Shown piece by piece: positions 16,391 through 26,428 of a stretch of DNA of 64,000 nucleotides. Within the stretch, counting starts at the first letter, position 1. Each line of letters begins with the position of its first letter. The notes beneath the pieces were generated by a model that was not told the DNA's origin, did not search any database, and worked only from the letters and a program-made list of their open reading frames with translations. A program made the translations under genes and the position numbers. Source of the DNA: Pseudomonas sp. RIT-PI-AD (lineage in GTDB: Bacteria; Pseudomonadota; Gammaproteobacteria; Pseudomonadales; Pseudomonadaceae); the NCBI RefSeq assembly GCF_025642785.1, contig NZ_JANZKU010000009.1, positions 62,001 through 126,000 of the forward strand. The letters are read 5' to 3'.

Positions 16391-16640
16391 CGGCGGCGTT
16401 CGGAAAAAGAGTCGAGGCCGCGATCCTATCCAGACGCCGCGGCGAAGACGAGCCCGAGTGCGGAAATCGTCACCGTCGATACGGTTATATGCTTATTCCT
16501 TATGCCCTTTTCGCTGCACATTCCTGTGGTACCTTTCGGTGGCGACAAGGCGTTGCACGGCCCGATGCACCCGACAAGAGCGTTCCTCAGTACGCCAAGA
16601 GGCCGCGCGGCAGTTCACCACCACCGTGATGAGGCTATCG

Positions 16641-17294
16641 ATGAACACTACCCCTTGGCCCCTGGCGGGCCTTTGCGGCCTGCTATTCGCCCTATCGGCG
16701 CAAGCCGACGAACCCGGACAGAAAATCTACGCCCAGGGTGGCGCCAATCCGGCGGCGATGGCCTGCGCCACCTGCCATGGCGCGGATGGCATGGGCATGG
16801 GCGCTGCCGGCTTTCCACGCCTGGCTGGCCTGTCGGCCGGCTACATGGCCAAACAGCTCGGCGATTTCCGCTCCGGCTCCCGGACCAATCCGATCATGCA
16901 ACCCATCGCGGCGGCGCTGACCGATGCCGAAATCGACCAGGTTTCCGCGCACCTCGCCGCCCTGCCCGCCCCGCATCCAGAACGCCTCGGCCGCGCCCGA
17001 CAGGCTACGGGCGCGGGCGAGAGCCTCGCGCTGCGCGGCGCCTGGGAGCGCGACATCCCCGAATGCGTGGCCTGCCACGGCCCCGGCGGGGGCGGCGTGG
17101 GCGAAGCCTTCCCGCCCCTCGCGGGGCAATCGGCGCAATACCTGAGCGCGCAACTGCAGGCCTGGCGCCAGGGCGCGCGCAAGAACGACCCGAACGACCT
17201 GATGGGCCATATCGCCCGGTCGATGACCGACGAGGAAATCAACTCCGTCGCGGAATACTTCGCTGGCCTGGGCCAGAAGGAGGTTACCCCATGA
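16641..17294 (+). CDS. tsdB: Di-heme cytochrome c4-like electron acceptor (TsdB-like)
   Basis: Periplasmic 217-residue cytochrome with a signal peptide (about residues 1-22, ending AQA|DE) and two heme c motifs, CATCH (42-46) and CVACH (142-146), in two similar halves (ADGMGM/GGGGVG, FPRLAGLSAGY/FPPLAGQSAQY). This is the cytochrome c4 layout. ATG 16641 has GAGG 6 nt upstream; the frame is open further back but without a signal peptide. It overlaps tsdA by 4 nt. In P. stutzeri the same order, tsdB then tsdA, encodes thiosulfate dehydrogenase and its electron acceptor, so it probably passes electrons from TsdA to the respiratory chain. Confidence 0.85.
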   Translation: MNTTPWPLAGLCGLLFALSAQADEPGQKIYAQGGANPAAMACATCHGADGMGMGAAGFPRLAGLSAGYMAKQLGDFRSGSRTNPIMQPIAAALTDAEIDQVSAHLAALPAPHPERLGRARQATGAGESLALRGAWERDIPECVACHGPGGGGVGEAFPPLAGQSAQYLSAQLQAWRQGARKNDPNDLMGHIARSMTDEEINSVAEYFAGLGQKEVTP

Positions 17295-18211
17295 ATCCCT
17301 TCATCCCCGGCCTGCTCGCTTCGCTCATCGTCGCCCCGGCGATGGCGGCCAAGGTCGCCATGGACGATCAGTCGCAATTGCCCGCGAGCACCGCTAAGCC
17401 GGCGGAGAAACCCTATTTCCAGCCGCCCCAGGAAAGCGAGCTGCCGGATAACGCTTTTGGCCGACTGGTCCGCGAGGGTCACGCGATCTTCGTCGATACG
17501 CGCAACAAGGCACCCGAGTTCGTCGGCAACGGCCTGAGCTGCACCAACTGCCACATCGAACAGGGGCGCAAGGCCAATTCCGCGCCCCTGTGGGCCGCCT
17601 ACACCATGTACCCCGCCTATCGGCAGAAGAACGACAAGGTCAACAGCTACGCCGAACGCTTGCAAGGCTGTTTCCAGTTCAGCATGAACGGCAAGCCGCC
17701 ACCGGCGGACGGCCCGGTGATCGGCGCCCTGACCGCCTACTCCTACTGGCTGTCCACCGGGGCGCCGGTGGGCAAGGCCCTGCCGGGCCGCGCCTACCCT
17801 GAAATTCCCGAACCCAAGGGCGGCTACGACCTGGCCAAGGGCGCGCAGGTCTACGCCGCCCAATGCGCCGTTTGCCATGGCGCCGACGGCCAGGGGCAGA
17901 AATCCGGCGAGGACTACGTGTTCCCGCCGCTGTGGGGCGCGCAGTCCTACAACTGGGGCGCCGGCATGCACCGGATCAATACCGCCGCGGCCTTCATCAA
18001 GGAGAGCATGCCGTTCGGCAAGGGCCGCAGCCTGAGCGATGCGGATGCCTGGCACGTGGCGGCGTTCATGAACAGCCACGAACGGCCGCAGGACCCCCGC
18101 CTGATCGAGGGCTCCATCGAGAAGACCCGCGACAAGTTCCACGCCAACGACGGTGTGAACCTGTATGGCAAGCAGGTGGAGGGCGTGCTGCTCGGCCAGG
18201 GCATCAAGTAG
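17291..18211 (+). CDS. tsdA: Thiosulfate dehydrogenase (tetrathionate-forming), TsdA
   Basis: Periplasmic di-heme enzyme that oxidises two thiosulfate to tetrathionate. 306 residues, signal peptide about 1-19 (PAMA|AK), heme motifs CTNCH (84-88) and CAVCH (192-196). Between them lies LQGCFQFSMNG with Cys127, matching the cysteine that ligates heme 1 in characterised TsdA proteins; this separates it from ordinary di-heme cytochromes. Its ATG overlaps the tsdB stop (ATGA), indicating translational coupling. A GC-rich hairpin follows at 18219-18246. Expected activity is thiosulfate oxidation as an auxiliary electron source; some homologues favour tetrathionate reduction. Confidence 0.86.
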   Translation: MNPFIPGLLASLIVAPAMAAKVAMDDQSQLPASTAKPAEKPYFQPPQESELPDNAFGRLVREGHAIFVDTRNKAPEFVGNGLSCTNCHIEQGRKANSAPLWAAYTMYPAYRQKNDKVNSYAERLQGCFQFSMNGKPPPADGPVIGALTAYSYWLSTGAPVGKALPGRAYPEIPEPKGGYDLAKGAQVYAAQCAVCHGADGQGQKSGEDYVFPPLWGAQSYNWGAGMHRINTAAAFIKESMPFGKGRSLSDADAWHVAAFMNSHERPQDPRLIEGSIEKTRDKFHANDGVNLYGKQVEGVLLGQGIK

Positions 18212-18218
18212 CGGGATC

Positions 18219-18246
18219 GCCGGGCCCCGCCGCGGGCGGGCCCGGC
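18219..18246 (+). terminator. GC-rich hairpin after tsdA
   Basis: GCCGGGCCC (18219-18227) pairs with GGGCCCGGC (18238-18246), 8 bp after the stop. No T-run follows, so termination strength is uncertain. Confidence 0.5.
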
Positions 18247-18463
18247 TCGACCACGCCCGGAGGGCGGACGCAGGCGCGCCTCGTCCGGCGCGCCGACACC
18301 GGCTTACGGCCAACCTGAGCCTCGCTCCCGGGTTCCACGGGTCTCGAACGCGCTACCCTTGTCCGGGCCCGCGTTCTCCGGTTGCGACCCTGTCGTCGCG
18401 ACGACGGCGATGCCGCATGCGCCGGAGGGCGGCCGCCACTTCGAACGATACCGAGGACACCCC

Positions 18464-19012
18464 ATGAAACCAGCGAATCCCGATGCCGGCCGCGGCCTCC
18501 CGGGCCACCGCATCGCCGACCACATGCGCTTCCATCGGCCGATCGCCCACCTGACGTCGACCTTCGGCAACGATGCGTTCGCCCTCAAGGCGGAAGCCTT
18601 CGCGCGCTTCTTCGGCACCCCGCTTTTCCTCGGCGCGCAAACCCTCATCGTCGGGCTGTGGATCGCCCTCAACGTGCTGGACATCGCGCGCTTCGACGCC
18701 TACCCCTTCATCCTGCTCAACCTGGCCTTCAGCCTGCAGGCGGCCTATGCCGCCCCGCTTATCCTGCTGGCGCAGACCCGCCAGGCCGCTCGCGACAAGG
18801 CCAATGCCGAGGCGGATGCGCAACACCGCGAAGCCATCGCCGTGGCCAGCGAGCAACGCCAGGCCGAGGCCGCGCAGAACAGCGAGCAATTGCTGCAACT
18901 GTTACGGCAGAACACCGAGCTCACCGCCATCACCAAGGAATTGACCGAACGTGTCGAGAGCCTGACCCGGCAACTGCATGCGCACTTCATGAACGAGGGC
19001 GGCAAGCCGTGA
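18464..19012 (+). CDS. DUF1003 membrane protein
   Basis: 182-residue inner-membrane protein of the DUF1003 family, function unknown. From ATG 18464 (MKPANPDAGRG; GAGG upstream) it has a cytoplasmic N-terminus with IADHMRFHRPIAHLTSTFGN. Two membrane helices follow (about 55-75, LGAQTLIVGLWIALNVL, and 80-100, FILLNLAFSLQAAYAAPLILL). A long charged coiled-coil tail (about 105-175; RQAARDKANAEADAQHREA and later LLRQNTELTAITKELTERVESL) completes it. The double-helix FILLN/LS..AA.AAP pattern is diagnostic of the family. It stands alone between tsdA and a LysR gene. Confidence 0.82.
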   Translation: MKPANPDAGRGLPGHRIADHMRFHRPIAHLTSTFGNDAFALKAEAFARFFGTPLFLGAQTLIVGLWIALNVLDIARFDAYPFILLNLAFSLQAAYAAPLILLAQTRQAARDKANAEADAQHREAIAVASEQRQAEAAQNSEQLLQLLRQNTELTAITKELTERVESLTRQLHAHFMNEGGKP

Positions 19013-19154
19013 ATGCGAAAAGCGCCCGTTTGGCGGCGCCTGGCCGATCGGTGCGAGGTCCCCGAGAAACGCCCTGGTCCCCGACAGGGCCGATCCCCGG
19101 TTCAGTGGGCGAGCGGCCCAGGCTGGCGCTCGCCTCAGACGACCTGGGGTCGGC

Positions 19155-20057
19155 ATGAAAGCCCAGTCCGAGGAGCTGGAGATCTTCGTCGCCGTCGTCG
19201 ACTGTGGCTCGATCAGCGCCGCCGCCGACCAGCTCGGCCTAACGCCCTCGGCGATCAGCCGGAGCCTGGCGCGCCTGGAGCGGAAGTTCGCCACCACCCT
19301 GCTCAACCGCACCACCCGGCGTATGGAACTGACCGAGGAGGGGCGTTTCGTGCTGTCGCAGACCCGGGACATCCTGCGCCGCATGGAGACCCTGGAAGAA
19401 GGGCTGGCGCTGCGCCGCCAGCGTCCCGCCGGGCGCCTGCGGATCAATGCGGCGACACCCTTCATGCTGCACGCGATCCTGCCGCACATCGACGCCTTTC
19501 GCGCGGACTACCCGTACGTCCAGCTGGAGCTGAACACCGACGAACTGAACATCGACCTGTTGCAGCAGCGTACCGACATCGCGATCCGCATCGGCCCGTT
19601 GAGCGACTCCACCCTGCATGCGCGGCCCCTCGGCCGTAGCCGCCTGGCGATCATGGCCAGCCCTGGCTATGTGCAACTTCACGGAACCCCGCGGTGCCCG
19701 GAAGACCTCCTGAATCATTCGCTGCTGGGCTTCACCGAACCGCAGAGCCTGAACCTCTGGCCCTTGCGCCAGGCCGACGGCGCCTTGCTGGCCATCGCCC
19801 CGAGTGTTTCCGCCTCCAGCGGCGAAACGCTCCGCCAGCTCGCGCTGGCCGGACAGGGTATCGCCTGCCTGTCCGCATTCATGACCGAGGCGGATTTGCA
19901 GGCCGGACGCCTGGTCCGCGTGTTGCCGGAGCTGACCGAGGCGCAGTACCAGCCGATCCAGGCCGTCTACTACCGCAACGCCGAGCTGGCGCTGCGTATC
20001 CGGTGCTTCCTGGATTTCATCCAGGCGCGTCTGCAGGGCGCTTTCGAAGGGGATTAG
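19155..20057 (+). CDS. LysR-family transcriptional regulator
   Basis: 300 residues; N-terminal helix-turn-helix (residues 5-65, ISAAADQLGLTPSAISRSLARLE) and effector-binding domain (about 90-295, starting GRLRINAATPFMLHAILP). The pattern matches the CrgA/YhjC-like LysR group, which often regulates a divergent neighbour. Here the upstream neighbour DUF1003 is on the same strand, so no target is obvious. Confidence 0.87.
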   Translation: MKAQSEELEIFVAVVDCGSISAAADQLGLTPSAISRSLARLERKFATTLLNRTTRRMELTEEGRFVLSQTRDILRRMETLEEGLALRRQRPAGRLRINAATPFMLHAILPHIDAFRADYPYVQLELNTDELNIDLLQQRTDIAIRIGPLSDSTLHARPLGRSRLAIMASPGYVQLHGTPRCPEDLLNHSLLGFTEPQSLNLWPLRQADGALLAIAPSVSASSGETLRQLALAGQGIACLSAFMTEADLQAGRLVRVLPELTEAQYQPIQAVYYRNAELALRIRCFLDFIQARLQGAFEGD

Positions 20058-20160
20058 CGAGCGGAACGCTCGAAGCGAGGTTCCGATGAGGTGCCTCGTC
20101 GAGCGACGCACCCTGTCCTAGGCTCAGGTTTCCCCCCTTCTATCAGGACGGATTCTGCCC

Positions 20161-20400
20161 ATGAAAGCGATACTCTTCTTGTTCGTCGGCGCCCTCGCCT
20201 TTTCCTCCACGGCTCAAGCGGAGAAGGACCATCACCAGTGCGAGGAGGCGCTGTCCAAGCTGGATGCGGCGACCGACAGCCAACACACGTCGGACACCCA
20301 TCACCAACACCAGCAGGCGAAGGAAGCCAAGGAATCGGGTGATTACAAGCGCTGTGCCGATCAGGCGCGCAAGGCGCTGGATGGATTGAAGAAATCGTAG
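20161..20400 (+). CDS. Small exported His-rich protein
   Basis: 79-residue protein, no family recognised. Residues 1-20 form a clean signal peptide (MKAILFLFVGALAF, AQA|EK). The mature part has two cysteines (27 and 65), likely a disulfide in the periplasm, joined by a histidine-rich stretch HTSDTHHQHQQ and followed by alternating charged residues predicted helical. It converges on another small His-rich exported protein, with a terminator in the 45-bp gap. Metal binding is a guess from composition. Confidence 0.7.
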   Translation: MKAILFLFVGALAFSSTAQAEKDHHQCEEALSKLDAATDSQHTSDTHHQHQQAKEAKESGDYKRCADQARKALDGLKKS

Positions 20401-20408
20401 GAAGGGAT

Positions 20409-20439
20409 GGGGAGCCGATGCACCGCACGGCTCCCCTTT
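20409..20439 (+). terminator. Terminator between convergent small genes
   Basis: GGGGAGCCG (20409-20417) pairs with CGGCTCCCC (20428-20436), followed by TTTC. It lies 8 bp after the stop of the upstream gene. Confidence 0.7.
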
Positions 20440-20445
20440 CGCGGG

Positions 20446-20739
20446 TCACTCGAGCTTCTTCAGCTCCTTGTCGTCGTGGTGTTCGGCTTTCTTCACCTCG
20501 CGATCGTCGTGCTTCGCACCGTGATCCACTTCATCGGCATCGTGCTTCACACCGTGATCGATAAGGGTCTCGTCATGCTTGACGTCGTGGTCGACACTCT
20601 TGCCCGCCGAGTCCACGCCATGCTCGACCTTGTGTTCTTCCTTGTGCAACTCCTTCAATTCGCCCTCTGCGGCCAGCGCGGAACCTGCGCTCAAGGCGAA
20701 TGCGGTCAGCGCCACGAGGGCCTGGTTTTTCCATTGCAT
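20446..20739 (-). CDS. Exported His/Asp/Lys-rich 11-residue-repeat protein
   Basis: 97-residue protein with a signal peptide (1-24, SALAA|EG). From residue 38 it consists of five 11-residue repeats, starting at 38, 49, 60, 71 and 82. The core is V/I-D-H-G-V-K-H-D, with the last copy degraded. An 11-residue period suggests a long amphipathic or superhelical strand with His and Asp on one face, as in hendecad or LEA-like proteins. Cation binding or stress protection is possible but unproved. No family name could be assigned. Confidence 0.72.
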   Translation of the reverse strand: MQWKNQALVALTAFALSAGSALAAEGELKELHKEEHKVEHGVDSAGKSVDHDVKHDETLIDHGVKHDADEVDHGAKHDDREVKKAEHHDDKELKKLE

Positions 20740-20904
20740 AGTGCTCTCCTGATTACCGGTAGGTTTTTTCTACCGCTCGCTCGAATATAGCCCGCACCTG
20801 CGCCCGGCGCCGCGAGGCTAGCGACCGGCCATCGCGCGAGGCAGGGCAAACGGAGATATACGAAACGGGCCTACGGCGGCACGAACAACGAGCGGCGCCT
20901 GAAA

Positions 20905-20927
20905 GGACCCGGCGTTGCGCCGGGTCC
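20905..20927 (-). terminator. Terminator of the GvpU-like gene
   Basis: GGACCCGGCG (20905-20914), loop of 3, CGCCGGGTCC (20918-20927). On the minus strand it is followed by TTTC. It lies 13 bp after the stop at 20941. Confidence 0.75.
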
Positions 20928-20940
20928 GTCGAACGCAGGA

Positions 20941-21405
20941 TCAGTCGCTCAATTCGCCGAGATTGAAGCCGCTGATCGAGGCGATGGTGCCGCGCCACAA
21001 CACGCCGTGGGGCGCCAGGCTGCCGGAAATGAAGAAGCGGGCGTTCTTCAGGTGGACGAACTGCACGGGTGGCGAACCCTCTTCGTCCTCGTCCAGCCAC
21101 AGCGAATTGAAGGCGGAGCGAATTTCCTCGGTCTCGTCGGGCGAAGCGCCGGCGAACGCCTGGGAAATCGTCTTGAAATACTGCTTGCCGCTGATCAACT
21201 GACCCGACACCAGCCCGGCGCCCACCGTGAGGGTGATGCCGAATTCCAATTCGGTGTTGTTGACCATCTGCACCAGGCGCTGCAACAACCAGTCGGTCTG
21301 CCGGCCATGCCAGATCAGATTCAACTGGGCGGGGTCGCTCAAGGCTTTCCGGGTTTCTTCATACCAGGCGGGAAAAGAATCCTGAGTCTCTTGGTTCGGG
21401 TCCAT
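20941..21405 (-). CDS. GvpU-like protein (gas-vesicle accessory family), orphan
   Basis: 154 residues from ATG 21405 (MDPNQETQDSF), with AAGGATTG upstream; the frame runs 35 codons further but without protein character. The central segment ELEFGITLTVGAGLVSGQLISGKQYF strongly resembles the conserved core of GvpU, a small protein of Bacillus-type gas vesicle clusters. An acidic stretch LDEDEEGSPP and LKNARFFISG follow. No other gas vesicle gene is present, so the family name says little about function here. A soluble cytoplasmic protein is expected. Confidence 0.68.
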   Translation of the reverse strand: MDPNQETQDSFPAWYEETRKALSDPAQLNLIWHGRQTDWLLQRLVQMVNNTELEFGITLTVGAGLVSGQLISGKQYFKTISQAFAGASPDETEEIRSAFNSLWLDEDEEGSPPVQFVHLKNARFFISGSLAPHGVLWRGTIASISGFNLGELSD

Positions 21406-21846
21406 GCGTTCAATCCTTAGTAGCCAAGGGGGAACTGCGGAAACCAAGGTACTACAGCCTCCTGCCCGCCGATAGCGGCAAGGGGCCCGCGCCCCTTGGT
21501 CTCCCTGCACTCGACGCGGGGTTGGTAAGCGCTCAAAGAAAGTGACCGATCATTCTTCGGATAGTGCCGACTTTCGCGGCCCGCCTCGATGCGGAGGACT
21601 GTCGCCTCGGCCGGTGGCCGGGCATCGCTTCCATACAACTGCCGGCACAGCTATGCGACAATGCGCGCCAATGTCCGGTACGACCCCGCGCCTAGCGCTC
21701 AGCAGCATTGGCCACGCCCATGCTGCTGTCGACCTATGCGCGTCGGCTCGACTCCAATTGCGATTGGAGCGACTGGAAAGCCGAGGCCGCCCCAGGCGCT
21801 CCCCAGCAGACAACGCCCAATCGTAAGTTATTGATAGGTAAGCCCT
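21406..21846. other. Divergent intergenic region, no gene seen
   Basis: 441 bp between the GvpU-like gene and ybiT. No open frame has codon use or similarity suggesting a gene. It contains a short GC hairpin (AAGGGG/CCCCTT around 21480-21500). The ybiT start is set by TAGG at 21835-21838. Confidence 0.5.
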
Positions 21847-23436
<1,590 letters not shown>

Positions 23437-23456
23437 ATCGCCTCGGTACGTCACCC

Positions 23457-23490
23457 ATGAAAAAGCCCCGCCAGAGCGGGGCTTTTTCAT
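23457..23490 (+). terminator. Strong rho-independent terminator after ybiT
   Basis: ATGAAAAAGCCCCGC (23457-23471), loop of four, and its perfect complement ending in CTTTTTCAT (23476-23490). Stem 15 bp, 20 bp after the stop codon. Confidence 0.92.
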
Positions 23491-23627
23491 GGGGCGGGTT
23501 CCAGGTTCGAAGCCGCCTGATGGCTCGACCGCAGTCGAGCCAGGCAAACGGGCCCAGGAGGATCGGCCACGCGTGCCCGAGCGACTCTTCGGCCTCGACG
23601 CCGGCCCGGCGGCCCGGCGGCCGACTG

Positions 23628-24236
23628 TCAGGCCGCGATGAAGCGCTGGTCGATCTGCGCCTGGGCGCCGGCCAGGGCTGCGGCGCGCGGCGCATCCCCG
23701 TAGGCGAGCCCTTCGGCGCGGACGATCTCGATGTCCCGGATGCCGAGGAAACCGAGGACGAGTTTCAAGTAATCCTCATGGGCGATGCCGCTCGGTTGGC
23801 CCGCATGCACGCCACCGGCGGTGGATACGATCACCGCCTTCTTGCCCACCGCCAGCCCTTCCGGGCCGCTCTCCGTATAGCGGAACGTCCTGCCGGCGAC
23901 GCAGATGCGATCGATCCAGGCCTTCAGTTGGCTGGAGATGCCGAAGTTGTACATGGGCGCGTCGATGACGATGACGTCCGCGGCGAGAAATTCCTCCAGG
24001 ACGGCCTCGCCCAAGGCGGCCTCGGCTTCCTGCAAGGCATCGCGCAACTCGGCGGGGGTGGCCGCGGCAGCCAGGCTCGATGCGGAAAAGTGATTCAGCG
24101 CATCGCCGGCCAGGTCGCGATAGGTCACCTCGAGGCCGGGCTCGGCGGATTGCCAGCTCTTCACCAGGGCTTGGCCGAGCTGCCGGGACGCAGAGGCTTC
24201 GCCGAGGATGCTGGAATCGAGATGCAAAAGTTTCAT
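23628..24236 (-). CDS. azoR: FMN-dependent NADH-azoreductase
   Basis: Cytoplasmic flavodoxin-fold quinone/azo reductase, 202 residues. It shows the start [20 protein letters not shown] (phosphate-binding loop for FMN), [19 protein letters not shown] (the FMN-contact MYNF motif) and STAGGVHAG. All are diagnostic of AzoR. It reduces quinones and azo compounds by two electrons. It lies downstream of the DUF1993 gene on the same strand with a hairpin between; the LysR gene at 25066 diverges from that pair and may control it. Confidence 0.9.
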   Translation of the reverse strand: MKLLHLDSSILGEASASRQLGQALVKSWQSAEPGLEVTYRDLAGDALNHFSASSLAAAATPAELRDALQEAEAALGEAVLEEFLAADVIVIDAPMYNFGISSQLKAWIDRICVAGRTFRYTESGPEGLAVGKKAVIVSTAGGVHAGQPSGIAHEDYLKLVLGFLGIRDIEIVRAEGLAYGDAPRAAALAGAQAQIDQRFIAA

Positions 24237-24325
24237 GGAAGGCTCCTGTCGATGTTCGCCGGTGGCGAGGAATGAGGGTCATCCTACCCATGAAACCAAT
24301 GACCGATTAGCCCGACGGCTTGTGA

Positions 24326-24353
24326 CGCAGCGTCCTATCCATGGGACGCTGCG
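24326..24353 (-). terminator. Hairpin between DUF1993 gene and azoR
   Basis: CGCAGCGTCC (24326-24335) pairs with GGACGCTGCG (24344-24353), loop of 8. There is no T-run on the minus strand, so it may attenuate rather than terminate. Confidence 0.5.
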
Positions 24354-24383
24354 GCTGAGATATTTTTCCGCGGCAAGCGCGAA

Positions 24384-24890
24384 TCAGACGTCGCCGAGGA
24401 AATCCATCTTGCCGATCTCCACGCCGTTATGCCGCAGGATGGCGTAGGCGGTGGTGAGGTGGAAATAGAAGTTGGGTAGCACGAAATTCAACAGGTAGTC
24501 CTGCCCGGTCAACGTCAGGCTGCGGCCGGGAAAGCTGAGGTGGATGGTCCGGGTTTCGCTGCCCTCGACCTGCGCCGCCTGGAAGCCGCGCAGGAAATCC
24601 TGGGTCCTGGCGATACGGGCCTGCAACTCGTCGAACGTGGTCTCGTTGTCGGCATAGCTCGGCACCTCGACCCCGGCCAGGCGCGCGGCGCAACCCTTGG
24701 CGCCATCGGTGGCGATCTGCACCTGGCGGATCAGCGGCAGCATATCCGGCGCGAGACGCGCGTTGGCCAACACCGCCAGGTCGATTTTCTTCGCCGTGGC
24801 ATGGGCTTGCGCCTTGGCGAGGATCGCCGACAGGTTGTCGAACATGCGCAGGAAGACCGGAATGGACGCTTGGTACATCGACAGGGACAT
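24384..24890 (-). CDS. DUF1993 family protein
   Basis: 168-residue cytoplasmic protein of the DUF1993 family (DinB-like four-helix bundle fold), function unknown. From ATG 24890 (MSLSMYQASIPVFLRMFDNLSAIL), with GGAG 6 nt upstream. Characteristic parts are LAPDMLPLIRQVQIATDGAKGCAARLAG and the C-terminal LPNFYFHLTTAYAILRHNGVEIGK. It precedes azoR and diverges from a LysR gene across 175 bp. Confidence 0.85.
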   Translation of the reverse strand: MSLSMYQASIPVFLRMFDNLSAILAKAQAHATAKKIDLAVLANARLAPDMLPLIRQVQIATDGAKGCAARLAGVEVPSYADNETTFDELQARIARTQDFLRGFQAAQVEGSETRTIHLSFPGRSLTLTGQDYLLNFVLPNFYFHLTTAYAILRHNGVEIGKMDFLGDV

Positions 24891-25065
24891 GCTGTTCTCC
24901 AGAACAAGGAATGGATCCGAGCGCACAGACTAGCCGCTGCCACCGGTTCTCGCCGATGATTCATCGCTCGTGCGCCCTCGAGGCGCCTGGGGCTGGGCGC
25001 GGCGCTCTTCGCGTCGTGTCGCGGAAGGGTTAGGCTGCCCCCTCGCCCCGCGCCTGGAACCCCTC

Positions 25066-25974
25066 ATGCACGACCTCAACGACCTCTATTATTTCGCCAA
25101 GGTGGTGGAATCCGGCGGCTTCGCCGCGGCCGGACGCGCGCTGGGGATACCCAAGTCGCGCCTGTCTCGGCGGATCGCCGACCTGGAGGAACGCCTGGGC
25201 GTGCGCCTGCTCCAGCGCACCACGCGCAAGCTGGCCCTGACCGACGTCGGCGAGCGTTACCTGCGCCATTGCCAGGCGATGCTGCTGGAGGCGGAACAGG
25301 CCGAAGAGGCGGTGGCGTCGCTGACCAGCGAGCCCAGAGGACGGATTCGCGTATCCAGCCCCGTGCAACTGGCCCACGACCGGCTACCCGGGGTGATCAT
25401 CGACTTCCTGCAACGCTACCCCCAGGTCAGCCTGGACATCCTGCTGACCAATCAACGGGTGGACATGCTCAACGAAGGGGTGGACGTCGCGCTGCGCGTG
25501 CGCAACGAGACGGATGAAGACCCCAGCCTGATCACCCGCAAACTGCATCCGGCCCAGGCGTTCATCGTCGCCGCGCCGGCGCTGCTCGCCGGCATCGCCG
25601 TGACGACGCCCGAAGACCTGGAGCGGCTGCCGGCGCTGGGTGCGCTGGGCGCGGATCGAAAGGTACATTTCCGCTTGCACGACGCCCAGGGCAACCGCCG
25701 GGAAGTCACGTTGGAGGCGCGCCTGGGGATCGAGGACTTTTCCGTGCGCAAGGCGGCGGCGCTCGGCGGCTTGGGCGTCAGCATGCTGCCCTTGATGTAT
25801 TGCCGGGAGGAATTGGCCAGCGGCCAGCTGGTTCGGCTGCTGCCGGAGTGGCACCTGCCGGACGAACACTTGCGCGCGGTGTACACCCATCGCCGAGGCA
25901 TGCTGCCCGCGGTACGGGCCTGGATCGAACACCTCAGCGAAACCTTCGGCAGCGAAAGCGAGCCATCGCTCTGA
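25066..25974 (+). CDS. LysR-family transcriptional regulator
   Basis: 302 residues from ATG 25066 (MHDLNDLYYFAKVVESGG); the upstream frame is not protein-like. The helix-turn-helix (residues 8-65, FAAAGRALGIPKSRLSRRIADLE) and the LLQRTTRKLALTDVGERYL segment are typical, with an effector domain after residue 90. It diverges from the DUF1993-azoR pair, the usual arrangement of a LysR regulator and its target, so control of azoR is a reasonable inference. Confidence 0.88.
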   Translation: MHDLNDLYYFAKVVESGGFAAAGRALGIPKSRLSRRIADLEERLGVRLLQRTTRKLALTDVGERYLRHCQAMLLEAEQAEEAVASLTSEPRGRIRVSSPVQLAHDRLPGVIIDFLQRYPQVSLDILLTNQRVDMLNEGVDVALRVRNETDEDPSLITRKLHPAQAFIVAAPALLAGIAVTTPEDLERLPALGALGADRKVHFRLHDAQGNRREVTLEARLGIEDFSVRKAAALGGLGVSMLPLMYCREELASGQLVRLLPEWHLPDEHLRAVYTHRRGMLPAVRAWIEHLSETFGSESEPSL

Positions 25975-26428
25975 GTGCGATCCGCGAGGCCTGCCCTCGC
26001 AGTGGCCGGGCCTCCCGCGATGCTGCCTCGGAGGCGGTCCGGACTTCACGTTTACGGCCAGGAAAAGTGCGTCGTGGCGAATCGATTTCGCCGCCCTGCT
26101 CTTCAAGGCAGCGCCCAGGCAGGTCGTGTCTATCGTTCGTTCAGGGTCGAGCGGGGAAATGAAACCGGCCCCACTGCGGCAGCGGCGACTGAAACGCAGG
26201 GGGCCGGGGCGAGCCGGTAAAACCGGCTCAGGTAAATGACCGGCCCCGACAGGAATAAGTTCGCTTCAGAGATGAATCCATCGCTGATCTGCGAACGATG
26301 CGTGGAGCGGAGACGAACCTGACGAACAGCCCTCGCCGGCAAGGCTCGCCATCGGCTTCCGGCCAGTCGGCCGTGGCAACGGGGTTACGCCGATCGCCCG
26401 ACCCGCGACCGGCGACCGGCGAGGACCG
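25975..26428. other. Gene-free boundary of the siderophore locus
   Basis: 454 bp without a recognisable gene, after the LysR gene and downstream of the last NRPS gene. It includes nested inverted repeats. GGGGCCGG (26200-26207) pairs with CCGGCCCC (26240-26247), and inside them GAGCCGGT (26211-26218), loop AAA, ACCGGCTC (26222-26229). A further CCGGCCCC lies at 26165-26172. These could end NRPS transcription on the minus strand, though no clear T-run follows. Confidence 0.5.

Noticed and set aside
15287-18211. A 974-codon plus-strand open frame spanning zapE, tsdB and tsdA
   Set aside because: Only its last 306 codons (tsdA) are protein-like. The rest runs antisense to the ZapE gene and out of frame with tsdB, a GC-driven open frame.
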